Source: Anthopleura xanthogrammica (Eukaryota > Cnidaria > Anthozoa > Actiniaria > Actiniidae). From it: DNA of 64,000 nt. The stretch is taken from positions 11,002,090 through 11,066,089 of the forward strand of contig OZ025207.1 of NCBI GenBank assembly GCA_964019055.1, read 5' to 3'. How positions within the stretch are numbered: the stretch's first letter is position 1; each line of letters begins with the position of its first letter. Position numbers and translations under genes: made by a program. The notes under the pieces are model-generated. The model was not told the DNA's origin. It searched no databases and saw only the letters and a list, made by a program, of their open reading frames with translations. Positions 54,419 through 64,000 of this stretch are shown here, one piece after another.

Positions 54419-56396
54419 TTTAGAATCTACATCTACAGTAATCATCACAGGTATCAAAGGCATTTTATGAATGAGACTTTAGATTCTAAATATGTGTACA
54501 GCTACAGACACACAACACAACAGATAAATGGACAGACAGACAGACAGATAACATATATAGTAGTTCTGAGGCGTAATATTTAATGGGTTTGTAAGATATG
54601 TTAACCAAAACACCTTTTAGAATGCTATTATTTTCATGCTGTCATGAAAATAATGGAAAACAATTGATACTTTGAAGACTTTTTTAAATCAGATTTTAGT
54701 AATCTCACAAGGGTTCTTTGTCTGTGTTCATGTCAGAGAAAGCACAAACCATTATTATTATTATTATATTATTATTATTATTAGGATCACACTTTAACCA
54801 GTACTCTTCAATAATACATGCAATTCTCAAAAATTAGGTTTCCAATTCTGTTCCTTTTTTTAATTTTCTCAAATAGAATGTTTTGTTCAGAGTAGCAGTA
54901 CTGCTGCCTAAGTGGTTTGTTCAGAGATCTGTAGTAATTTCACAGCAAAATGAATTATTATTGTTTACAATTCTTCTGTTGTACGATAATGGTGAAATAT
55001 GTTGGCGTCTTAATGTGTTCAAATCTTATTCAACTGCTTTGAATCATCACATCTATTGCTAATAATAAGCTAAACATGCATAGCAACAGCATGCAAAGGT
55101 GCGTTTTCATTCTGAGGGAAAGAAAATTCTATTCTGAGGGAAAGAAATTTCTAAAAACTCCTACACTTCAATCCTACATTTCAATCTCAACTGGTATCAT
55201 CATGCAGTTTAACAAAACATTTTCTGTCTCTCTCTGTAAAGTCAAAGTGTGGCTACTTGATTGGCATGAAATTGTTTCAATGCTTGTAAAAAAGACTGTA
55301 TTGACTGCTGGCAGCCAATACGTTCTGCAACATTTATCAAAAGGTTGTAGTAGACTTTGAAGTTTTCAAATGAAAGCATTAGGGATGATATCTATGATAC
55401 TGCACCAAACTATAGTCATCCTAGCTCATTTATTCACATTCAGTTGTGCTGAAGGCTACTAAATATGATCACTGACAAAACATCTAAATAAAGACCTTGG
55501 CCAGAACTTTGTTTATAAATATTTATTTACATCCATGTACTGGTGTAGTTCATATATTCCTCATTTGTTATTGGAGGTGACAAGGCTGGGCAGATTCTAA
55601 CGTGTTAGAAAGAGTTCTAACTATAAAATATGTACAATCCATCTGACTAATAAACATTGTTCATTCAAAATACAATGTTGTATACGCACATCAGTTTTGA
55701 ACAGACATGTTGCTAAATGATATTTAAAGGAAACTTCAACATTTAATGTGATATAGTATTTTATCTTATTATTAAAATTGGGAAACTGTATAAAGTTAGT
55801 GAGATTCCTATTGTATTCCACACTAGACAGTATTCTCTTGTCATTGTTTTTACATAAATGCTGCTGTATATATAACCTGCCTGACGAAAAAGCAAACAAC
55901 GGAATTTGCTACCAAAATCCACCCATCCATTTGCCTCAAGTTGCCATTTATTAGAGGAGGACTCGGAAATTTGCAAGGGCGGTGTCCGAAATGGAAAAAA
56001 AGTGACGATATAGTGAAATCATCAATAATCCTGATCTTATTTAATTTGTACATAGATCAAAGTTATTTTATATGCTGATTATGAAAGCTTTTTGTTGAGT
56101 CGAACTAAAAATTCGAGAAACAGAAGTCATAAATAAATAAGAAGACATATGTACCCAAAACTCAAAAAAAAAAAAAAAAAAAACAGGCGGCGGGGGAAGG
56201 GGGTGTTCGGTGCACCAACGGGGACCCCCTGGATCCGCCCCTGCCCATGTTACCATAGTGATGAAGGATGTTGCTTCGAATGGTAACGATCAGTATGAGC
56301 ACCTGTAGACAGTATTGGAAAAACGAGAAGTACCGACTCGGAGACATAAGAAGTCATTCATTATATTAACTATATAATAAATTCTTTATTTCCTTT
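54419..56396. other. TMEM208 3' UTR and intergenic spacer
   Basis: Contains (GACA)n at about 54530, (TTA)n at about 54755-54785 and AATAAA at 55487. A poly(A/T)-tailed fragment at about 56162-56245 ends in CCTGGATCCGCCCCTG, the complement of a CAGGGGCGGATCCAGG terminus like those of hAT elements. No gene recognised; TTTATT at 56385-56390 serves the minus-strand TLC gene. Confidence 0.55.
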
Positions 56397-57310
56397 TTAC
56401 ACAAAAGTCGTCGCTTCCTGTGGCAGAGTAATAGCAGCCGTCTCGGACGGAGTCGTCGATGTCTCATTAACAATATAATTTATATTAGGCAATGTTCTTT
56501 CATGACGAGATACAGTAATATTGGAGACTAAAGCTCTATTATAGTCCATGTTAAGATTAGAAATAGGCGGCGCCAATCTGAAGCTTTCATCTGCCGGGAT
56601 GACGATCGTAATCGGTTGCCTTGCAGGTCGGCTCGATGCACCTAAGTTATTGAGTTCGACCTCAGTAGGGCTTGTCTCTTGACTACCATCCAAGGCGCGA
56701 ACGTTTCGAAATCTTGAGAGTTCGTTGAGAATCCGTCGAGATAGAATCCTTCGTTTAAGACTGTCAAACGAGCTTTTTACAAGCCAACCATTAACCATAG
56801 AAAAAAATACGATATTCATGAAGAAGAACCCCAGCGGAAGATATTCCATCCTTAACGGATTATGATTCAATAGTACTATTACTAATAACGTTAATGGACA
56901 TAATGCTCTACAAACAATCGTCAATACGAATCCTATTATAACACAGTTGATGTACAGATATGAATTCTTGCTGATTCCCAGGGATCTTAAGAATCCACAT
57001 AGCTCAAAAAAGATAGCACTTCCTTCAAATAGAAGTCCAACAACACCCGAGATGGCGTTCTGTTTATACAGCATAAATACCGCATAAGTAGAGATAGTAA
57101 CTATATGATGTAATAGGTTGATTTTAAATAGAGGTATGAAGTTCCTTAGCAGTATGTCCTGAAAGAAACGGTACACGTAGTGTCCAAGGTCCAGGGCAAA
57201 AGCTGCCAAAATAGGCTCGGAGATTTCCAAGAAAGGATTGCGGAAGACATCGCTGATAATTAGTAGAATGACTCCATAGGTGAAGATGATGAGTGAGAAG
57301 ATTTGATCCC
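56397..57310 (-). CDS. TLC-domain membrane protein, last exon (5' exons not located)
   Basis: A single open exon of 914 nt follows an acceptor (GTAGTTTCAG) and enters in phase (one base from the previous exon), giving about 303 residues. It has several hydrophobic helices: FSLIIFTYGVILLIISDVF, ILAAFALDLGHYVYRFF, INLLHHIVTISTYAVFML, GLLFEGSAIFFELCGF, YINCVIIGFVLTIVCRAL and YLPLGFFFMNIVFFSMV. The LLHH motif after a D-containing helix is typical of TRAM/LAG1/CLN8 (TLC) proteins, probably the TLCD group that affects membrane phospholipid composition. After RRILSRRIL the C-terminal 100 residues are Ser/Thr-rich, polar and probably disordered. AATAAA lies 7-12 nt after the stop, unusually close. 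The 5' exons must lie at higher coordinates; none was convincing up to 64 kb. Confidence 0.8.
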
Positions 57311-57825
57311 TGAAACTACAACAATTTAAGATGATTAAATATGGCTACTGAGATGTACTGAGAGCAGATTAGGCTGCCTTCATAATGTATGACGGGGGTG
57401 GGGGGGGGGGGGGGGAGGTGAAATTTTAATCCCCCCGTGTAGTCCCTCCAAAAATAGTAACACACCCCCCAGGCAAGGTTAAAATTTTATCCACACCCCC
57501 CAACAGACCCCCTCGATTTTGATAAAAAATGTTAATGATAAAAACAAATTCAGATCCCCCCTAAATTTCACCTGCCCCTCCCCCTCTCTGCCATACATTA
57601 TGAGCGCAGCCTTAGTGGTAGGTGCCATTGCGGGAGTGGCATGGGAAGTGGCCAGGATAGTTTAATTTCATTGGTTATGAACTGAAGTAAAATCCTCGTA
57701 CATGTAGTTTGTAGTATTTGGAGTGGAACATGGTAAGATGACTGAAATGTGGTTAGTGTTAGAGCTTGCTAATCATAGGCAATTTGCCAGTTTGTCTTGT
57801 TAACCTTCACCTTCGGGGGATAGAT

Positions 57826-57958
57826 CTCTTTACTTTACTACACATGTCATTTCCTTGTGTATTGTTGTATTTCTGCTTTGTATGAGGAAGCTCTTGTGGT
57901 TCAAACCACAAAGAATCCCGGCTTATTCTCAGGGGAATGGCATGTGATTTGAATGTCC
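57826..57958. mobile_element. MITE family F, copy 4 (diverged)
   Basis: TACTACACATGTCATTTCCT...TGCTTTGTATGAG and the right end TCAGGGGAATGGCATGTGAT fit the family ends. It abuts MITE A copy 4 directly. Confidence 0.5.
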
Positions 57959-57960
57959 AA

Positions 57961-58097
57961 ATAGACCCCTTACAGCATGTCGGAATGCAGCACAATTTGG
58001 AGGGCAGAACAATAGGTTCCAATTCTCAGGAGATTAAAATTCTTTTGTTTTGCCCTCCAAATTGAGCTGCCCTGACGTCACGTGCAAGGGGTCTATA
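57961..58097. mobile_element. MITE family A, copy 4
   Basis: ATAGACCCCTTACAGCATGT...CACAATTTGGAGGGC at left and CCTCCAAATTGAGCTGCC...GCAAGGGGTCTAT at right; centre TCTCAGGAGATTAAAATTC. The clearest member of the family. Confidence 0.9.
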
Positions 58098-58129
58098 TTA
58101 CGCTCCAAATAGAGAGAGAAGTTTTTCCA

Positions 58130-58432
58130 ATACAGACCACGTGTTATTCATTCCCTATAGAGTATTACAGCGGATTCAGATTGAGCGTTTAAAGGCGCCG
58201 TTTGTCGTGATCGTTGCAACCATTAAATTTACACGTTTCTATGCAGATTGCAAGACCTTTCTAGGCGGCTGGGAGCACGTTGGGCTGATAAGATCGATTT
58301 ACGCTCAATCTGAATCCGCTGTATTTCTGTGTTTAACGGTTGCGCATGAGAGGAAACATGAAAATGGATACAACTCAAACAAAATATCTTATTTTCAAGA
58401 GAATGACGCGTGACCTAAAATGGGCAAACGTT
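58130..58432. mobile_element. MITE family F, copy 5, interrupted by another MITE
   Basis: The left half ACCACGTGTTATTCATTCCC + TATAGAGTATT and right half ATTTCTGTGTTTAACGGTTG + CGCATGAG match the continuous element at 19630-19702 read in reverse, with an unrelated 156-bp MITE between them. The far end is AGAGAATGACGCGTGACCTA. Confidence 0.8.
58167..58322. mobile_element. Nested MITE with 22-bp perfect inverted ends
   Basis: ACAGCGGATTCAGATTGAGC + GT and its exact inverse at 58301-58322. Both flanks show ATT, a probable 3-bp target duplication. Confidence 0.92.
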
Positions 58433-58576
58433 GCACCAAAACGAATAATTTCTATGAATCAAAGATGGAATCATGATTGGTGCGTTATGGTCTGGCTTCA
58501 TTTCAAACGTGACCATGTAAGGCATGATGGACAAGTTAGGTTGCTAGGTTAAAACTGTGGCTAGACCTAAATTCCC

Positions 58577-58877
58577 TCCAGCTGAGTTGAACTTCGTCAT
58601 AACGAACTCAAGGTCAACCAACCAGAATCGAGGATTCGACATCGTATTTTGATTAGAATTTCCAAATATTCTGCATAGAGAATCCATGAAATACGAGTTC
58701 TTCCTTCTTTAAATTAATTGATCGTAAACGATAGTCAAACTCATTGCGGAATTCCATCTCAATCGATAAGAGAAATCTACATTGTAATCAGTCCCTCAGT
58801 GCTCAGAAAATGCTAACCAAAATATTTGACCCATAATACCTTTCGGGAAACGTAACGCGATCTGGTTGGTCTGTCGC
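58577..58877. mobile_element. MITE with CCAGCTGAGTTGA end (copy 2)
   Basis: Related to 31991-32240 in the opposite orientation: CCAGCTGAGTTGAACTTCG, CGTATTTTGATTAGAATTTC, TGAAATACGAGTTC and TCTACATTGTA blocks. The distal end is diverged (GATCTGGTTGG). Confidence 0.6.
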
Positions 58878-59189
58878 ACGGAGATAATTCCTATCTTAAG
58901 TGATGATCAGCCTCTTTTAAGAGGAAGTTTTGGTTTTATCGAGTATTGGTTAGCTTTTTTTTTGTTTTCGTTCAGGAGAGGAAGTTTGGATTTTTTATGT
59001 GAAGTGTTTGAAATCTCCGTTTTTGATCAAAACTTATAGTTTTGAACCTAAGAGCGCACAAGGAATTCAATCTAAAGTAACTTATCAGTCCTATGAGATA
59101 TTTTGACGTTTTGAAATATATACAACATAGTTCAGCCATCTGCCAAACCTCCGTAAGACAAATCCTTGTAAGACTTCCTTCAGAAACCC

Positions 59190-59650
59190 CGGATACTGTT
59201 TTAGAGCCAGTCGGACGCAAGCGGGAAGTCTGGCTAACATAAGGTACATTACCACAAACACGTAGCCTAATGATATCAGTTCCTCTGTCTATAGTATATT
59301 CTAACATTATTAAAATAATAGTCGTGTTTTATCCAAGCGGGAAGTCTTACGAACATGAGAGATATGTACGCACTACCACAAACACGTAGCTTAATGATAC
59401 CAGTTCGTATTACTAGTAAATTCCACCACTACAGTTCTAGTCTTACGTATCTTCAAACATCTTTATTTACCCACACAACTCCAAACACGTAGCCAAGTAT
59501 TGCCAGTTCCTCTAACTAGTATATTCCCACAGTACTTATAGTCTTCTTTTACCCAAGCGTAACTGAAGCCTAGCTTATACGTCAAACAAGTTCGCACTAC
59601 CACGAACCGCTCACAGTGATTTCCCCTCTCACTAGTATACTTTCGATAGA
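59190..59650. repeat. Decayed tandem repeat, unit about 105-125 bp
   Basis: ACCACAAACACGTAGC occurs at about 59251 and 59375 and in weaker form at about 59477 and 59598. Each is followed by a TGATACCAGTTC-like and an ACTAGTATATTC-like segment. CAAGCGGGAAGTCT precedes the first two. Confidence 0.75.
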
Positions 59651-62600
59651 ACAGTGCTGCTCCTGTTCACTAGCTATGCAATAAACGTCAATATTTACTT
59701 GTCATGCTTAACTAATATATTCTGAATAGTTCATAAGTGTTTCAGCTTGAATTAACTAAAGGTTAGCGTCAAACAAGTGAATTTTGCGCTGTTGGAGGTC
59801 TAGTGACAAAAGTTCCGCATATTTATTAATCACAAAAACTAAATGGTTCTAAGAAAATGTGCGTAGTCCACTTAGCCTTAATGGGACGATATCTATTTGA
59901 AAATGAAAGCAAATCGAATGGCCAAGAGCAAGGTCCATGTTATGCTTCCTTCTCAAGTCAACAACTGACCAAGTGCACGAACACTTGAATGGTTTTAGAA
60001 TACCACGTGACTTTTGTCCAATTGAATTGCATATCTTAACTTGAGGAAATAAACTGAAACAGAAGTGATTTTAAGCCAAGTCTAAGTGAAATGATAAGAA
60101 AATAATTTCGATACTTGATTTCGATTTGACTTGGGGATATTTTGCGGTTAGTTTCGTCGTGTTTTCAGTTGTAGTTTCAGTAAATCAACTGGGTTTTAAA
60201 AATAGTTTGACAAGAGTATTTCCGGTCGAGATCAAAACAACCGACGCGGGGAAATTAACTATAGCAATTAATTTTTCAAACGATGTTGACAAACTTCGTA
60301 GTTAGCATATAGAGGGTCCTTGAGAACAATTAGTATCCATATTTATGAAGAAAAGTCGAGCTGAGCACCTAATTGAACAGCTAGTAAAATTGTGGTTAGA
60401 GAAAATGCAAAGGAAAGGAAGCTTGTATTTTTTTATCATTTCCGTAAAAAACATGAAAAATTTCTTATCAGTAAACTGTCTTGTTTTTTTTTTTAGACTT
60501 GTCTTAAAATTATTTAGAAAATATAGCCAGAGGGAAGTACGAATAGAATCGCGTATTTCTTTAGCATTTCCTGTTAACCTGCAAACGTGGTGTATATATT
60601 TGCAAATGTCTTGGAAACATCCAGAAAGTTTTAATTTAAAGAGATTGATCTTAATGATTTTTAACGACAATGACATCTATTGCTTTCTGTTTTACTTTAC
60701 TTTTATGTTTGCTTTTTTTAATTTAAATTTTTTTTGGAACGTGATTTATTTATTTGTCAAAATGTATTCCTATAGAAAACAATAATATTCGAAAATTAGG
60801 TTGAGTAGATCTCATCCAAAGATATGATCGCAGAATGAACCCGATTGAATGGAATATTGTAAACTTTACTTTAGTTTTGGAATATTTTATTTCCTTTTAA
60901 TTAAAAAAGAAGCCTAAGCAAAACAGCGAGAGCTCAAGATTAGCACCTGTTCTGCTACTTTCATTTTATATTTCTCCTTACGGACCCCCGCCTCCTCTTT
61001 CGCTTGTCGACAAATTTTCTGACCATCGAAAAGATTTGTGGTCTGCCAATGTTATTTTGTGAGTTTTAACTACGTGATGGCAACTTGGTCGTTCTAGGTG
61101 TTTATTAATAGATAGAAAAATGTCGTGTGATTGGATTCGACGCACGGAAACTACTACTAATAATAAGCCTAATATATTGGTAATAATATTTTAAAATGGT
61201 AAGCCAATTCAGTGTCAAAGCATGCCATAACGTGTCGTGCTGTAAGTTGATTGCACAACTTTTTTCCGACGGTGAAACAAAATCCGCTCACCATCAAACC
61301 ACATTATTCAACACAGGAAGAATAAACTGTCGTCATAATATCCCTTCTTAAGAATAAGATATATTAGTCTTCAGTATTCCGTGTAGTATTCAATTAATAC
61401 AGTTTATAGGTGAAATTAGAGCTTCCTGCAATGCTAATGGCATAAAATCGTCTTTAAAATTCTTATATTGGCTCGCGCGGTTACCTTTGCCGGGCTGTTT
61501 AAGAGTATATCGATGTAATTTTCCTTAGAAGCGTTGGCTTTTTCACTAATTCTACATTAAATTATCGATGATTGGAATCAAAAATTTTAAAAAGTAACTT
61601 ATAAATTCTAAACTTGGAGCTTTCTTTATCTATGCGACCATATATGTGTCTTTTCTTGTATCAAATGATTCACACTATAAGGTTCCTGTTGCTCTAGAGG
61701 AAGTTGTTAATTTTTTTTTCTTATAAAAAGCGAATAACACTCGATGTTATATATTACCACTTGCGTCACCAACATGGTTCCAAACAAAAGCACAAAACAA
61801 TAAGAGGTTGGCAAAAACACCTCATAGATCATATGAAAATGATGGCTTTTACCACATATTGGCCCAAAGCTCTTGTTTTGACTAGAGGAGATTATTTGTA
61901 TTAATAACTTTTAAGAGCTTGCAACTGGAAGCCAGTTATTTTGTTATTTCGATGAACGCAGAACACAAGTTCATGCCGTGCTTGTTTTGCTTCGTATTTT
62001 CGTCAGTCTTCACGCCCCTTTGATTTCGAATTCGTTCAAAGGCAAGGAGTCTTCGGGTTTACTTTGTTTACTTCGATTCCTAATCTTTCTATTGTTAATT
62101 CCTTAAATTTCCTCCCTTAAGCTAAAAGAGTCAAAGCGCTAGAAATTTTTTTATTAGAACATCCACGGTCCATCATCAAACATTCAATATACAAACCTAT
62201 ATTGGAAAATATAATAATAAAAAAAAAGAAATCGTTAACCTAATAGCTATAGCATCCTTACCAAGGTACTTATTGATACACAGTATTTCCAACGGTAAAA
62301 TTTTCGAATAAAAAACTGCCTTGCTTGTGTGCGTGCGCTACCCAAATTCCCAGACCAGATTGATGTAACCTCCTCAACACCGTGACAAAAGAGAAATGAA
62401 AACTTTCCCCGAATATTATTTCTGTAGCAAGTCGTTCTATAAGCAGTAGAAAGCAACGCTTATATATACATATATTTATCGACACATTAATCGTTTTGTC
62501 GAGCAGACTAAAAGAGCACTAGTAAAAATACCATTAGTGGGACAACCAATATTGCCTGACGGAATTGCATTATTTCTTCCCCTTATTACGACATTAATTC

Positions 62601-63246
62601 CAAGCCCAAATATTCGCCGGTCGCGATAACAAACAATTATCTGCCTTATTTTACTTTCTAAAGATTAACTCTTATTCCCTTTATTCTTTTGAAAGCCGTA
62701 TTTAAGACGGTTCTAACAGAAACACTCCTAAGAATAGGTTAGGTGCATATATACGACAGTCTGAAACGAATTCCCAGTTTTTCTTGAAGATCCGGCTTTG
62801 CTATCGGTTATTCTATTGTCTGTGGTTTTGAGAGTCTTTAGGGCAATAAAAGTGGCCCAGCAAAACAAATCATTGTTCTAGAACTCATTGCTTTTTAATA
62901 TCAGACGGTTTTGCAGTGAAAAACATGCCATGTCCATACTTTTATCTGACTGTTTGATCGTTATCTATCAACTTTTTTGTTGAAATTACCCTTTTTTTCA
63001 TTGGACATTTTTTTCTTAAGAAGTCGTATTGAATCACAGGTAGCCCAAGCTATGGTTCTGAATATATATAGAGAGAATGTATGGCAGATCAAAAAATTTC
63101 TTTAAAATAAAATAAATTTCATATTTTATTGTTTCTTTACCCGTATATCAATGTTGTATTGCATGTTTTGTGGTTTTCTGACGGTTTGGTTGCGTTTTAA
63201 GGCGATTTAAGGAAATTTTATCTTCTCTCTAAAGACGAAGTCAAGG

Positions 63247-63550
63247 TAGGAATCCTCGTACTCGGGTGCTTTGCTTCAACAGGCCGTAAATCGCCAGAAA
63301 TCTGTTCAACAGCAAATTTTTCACTGGCTACCCTTCGCCCAATAAATATCCAACACATCCAATCCGAAAATGGCCATATCGCTTCACTTCTTCCCGTCGA
63401 AATTCGCAAATATATACGCTTTACTTTGACAACTTCATCGGCGGACGGATCAGCCTCGCCACGGATTCAACGGTTGGTGACAAATCATTAACTATGTGGG
63501 GGAGGGTACATGACAAACGTTGACCTTTGCCTAGTCTAAAAACCGCTCGA
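63247..63550. repeat. Left arm of a perfect 304-bp inverted repeat
   Basis: Exact reverse complement of 63697-64000 as far as I can compare by eye. Pairing fails just inside (63551 against 63696), leaving a 146-bp spacer. Because the right arm reaches the last base, the true arm may be longer. On minus it encodes an open stretch (TGRSEAIWPFSDWMCWIFIG) with no recognised family. Confidence 0.95.
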
Positions 63551-63696
63551 TGACAGCGAGAAACAAGACCAATGTTTAGCTGAACGGAATGTAAAATTTA
63601 TGCAGAGGAAAACCAGAACGTTTAGAGTTCTATTTCGTAAACATTATCTAGAAATCTTGAATTATTTTTGGTTATATGGATAAGGAATCTTTTATT

Positions 63697-64000
63697 TCGA
63701 GCGGTTTTTAGTCTAGGCAAAGGTCAACGTTTGTCATGTACCCTCCCCCACATAGTTAATGATTTGTCACCAACCGTTGAATCCGTGGCGAGGCTGATCC
63801 GTCCGCCGATGAAGTTGTCAAAGTAAAGCGTATATATTTGCGAATTTCGACGGGAAGAAGTGAAGCGATATGGCCATTTTCGGATTGGATGTGTTGGATA
63901 TTTATTGGGCGAAGGGTAGCCAGTGAAAAATTTGCTGTTGAACAGATTTCTGGCGATTTACGGCCTGTTGAAGCAAAGCACCCGAGTACGAGGATTCCTA
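63697..64000. repeat. Right arm of the perfect 304-bp inverted repeat
   Basis: Reverse complement of 63247-63550, running off the window end. It begins TCGAGCGGTTTTTAGTCTAG. Same unrecognised open stretch, here on plus. Confidence 0.95.

Larger units (their letters stand above)
57311..63246. other. Repeat-bearing, gene-poor region
   Basis: Begins with poly-G/poly-C stretches at about 57395-57600 that form an inverted pair around CCCCCC/GGGGGG blocks. Then come MITE F (57826-57958), MITE A (57961-58097), the nested pair at 58130-58432, a CAGCTGAGTTGA element (58577-58877) and the 120-bp tandem array (59190-59650). From 59.7 to 63.2 kb the DNA is AT-rich with only poorly supported ORFs, including a 146-codon one at 60345-60785. 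It may be a long intron of the TLC gene. Confidence 0.5.

Noticed and set aside
60345..60785. 146-codon plus-strand ORF with hydrophobic stretches
   Set aside because: AT-rich Phe/Leu/Lys-heavy composition, no motif, no splice or promoter context. An equally open antisense frame covers the same interval, so chance is the better explanation.
62247..62485. Possible 5' exon of the TLC gene on minus
   Set aside because: A donor-like TTG/GTAAGG exists, but it ends in phase 0 while the 57310 exon needs one carried base. The peptide has no TLC-like helix.

Overview
The window is animal nuclear DNA. Genes are split into short exons with clean GT/AG borders, introns carry many small transposons, and overall base composition is AT-rich. 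The protein set (polycystin-1-like channel, NACHT/WD40 STAND protein, ARL2BP, RNMT, TMEM208, TLC-domain protein), the dense foldback MITEs and the tRNA-derived SINEs suggest an anthozoan cnidarian such as a stony coral. That taxonomic call is inference; no marker gene proves it. Exon coordinates below were derived by hand from reading-frame continuity and splice sites.

Layout. (1) 557-9017, plus strand: the 3' part of a polycystin-1-family gene (GAIN/GPS, first TM, PLAT, polycystin domain, channel), with the 5' end outside the window. (2) 10064-23610, minus strand, convergent with the first: a complete eight-exon NWD1-like NACHT/WD40 gene whose first exon encodes a Met-Gly-Cys-Cys lipidation-type N-terminus. 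(3) A divergent promoter of about 820 bp, then 24431-28347, plus: ARL2BP (seven exons). (4) 31286-37404, plus: RNMT, the mRNA cap guanine-N7 methyltransferase (ten exons). (5) About 46245-47658, plus: the 3' part of a single-pass membrane protein with a PPPPY tail; a possible first exon lies at 43078. (6) 49889-50510, minus: a 5'-truncated Penelope-like element with a GIY-YIG domain and a hammerhead-ribozyme-like motif. (7) 50985-54418, plus: TMEM208 (six exons). (8) 56397-57310, minus: the last exon of a TLC-domain membrane protein. (9) 57.3-64 kb: mostly non-coding, repeat-bearing DNA ending in a perfect 304-bp inverted repeat that runs to the last base.

The genes are not a pathway cluster. 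They are ordinary metazoan genes: cap methylation (RNMT), ER insertion (TMEM208), small GTPase/cilium biology (ARL2BP), sensory or ciliary channel (polycystin), and a STAND-type signalling ATPase (NWD1-like). The most unusual content is the mobile-element layer. It includes several nested MITE-in-MITE insertions, a MITE with a four-fold internal 60-bp amplification, a palindrome of about 2.1 kb inside the NWD1-like gene, several coding or non-coding tandem arrays, and the terminal inverted repeat. I found no prokaryote-like defence or biosynthetic system.
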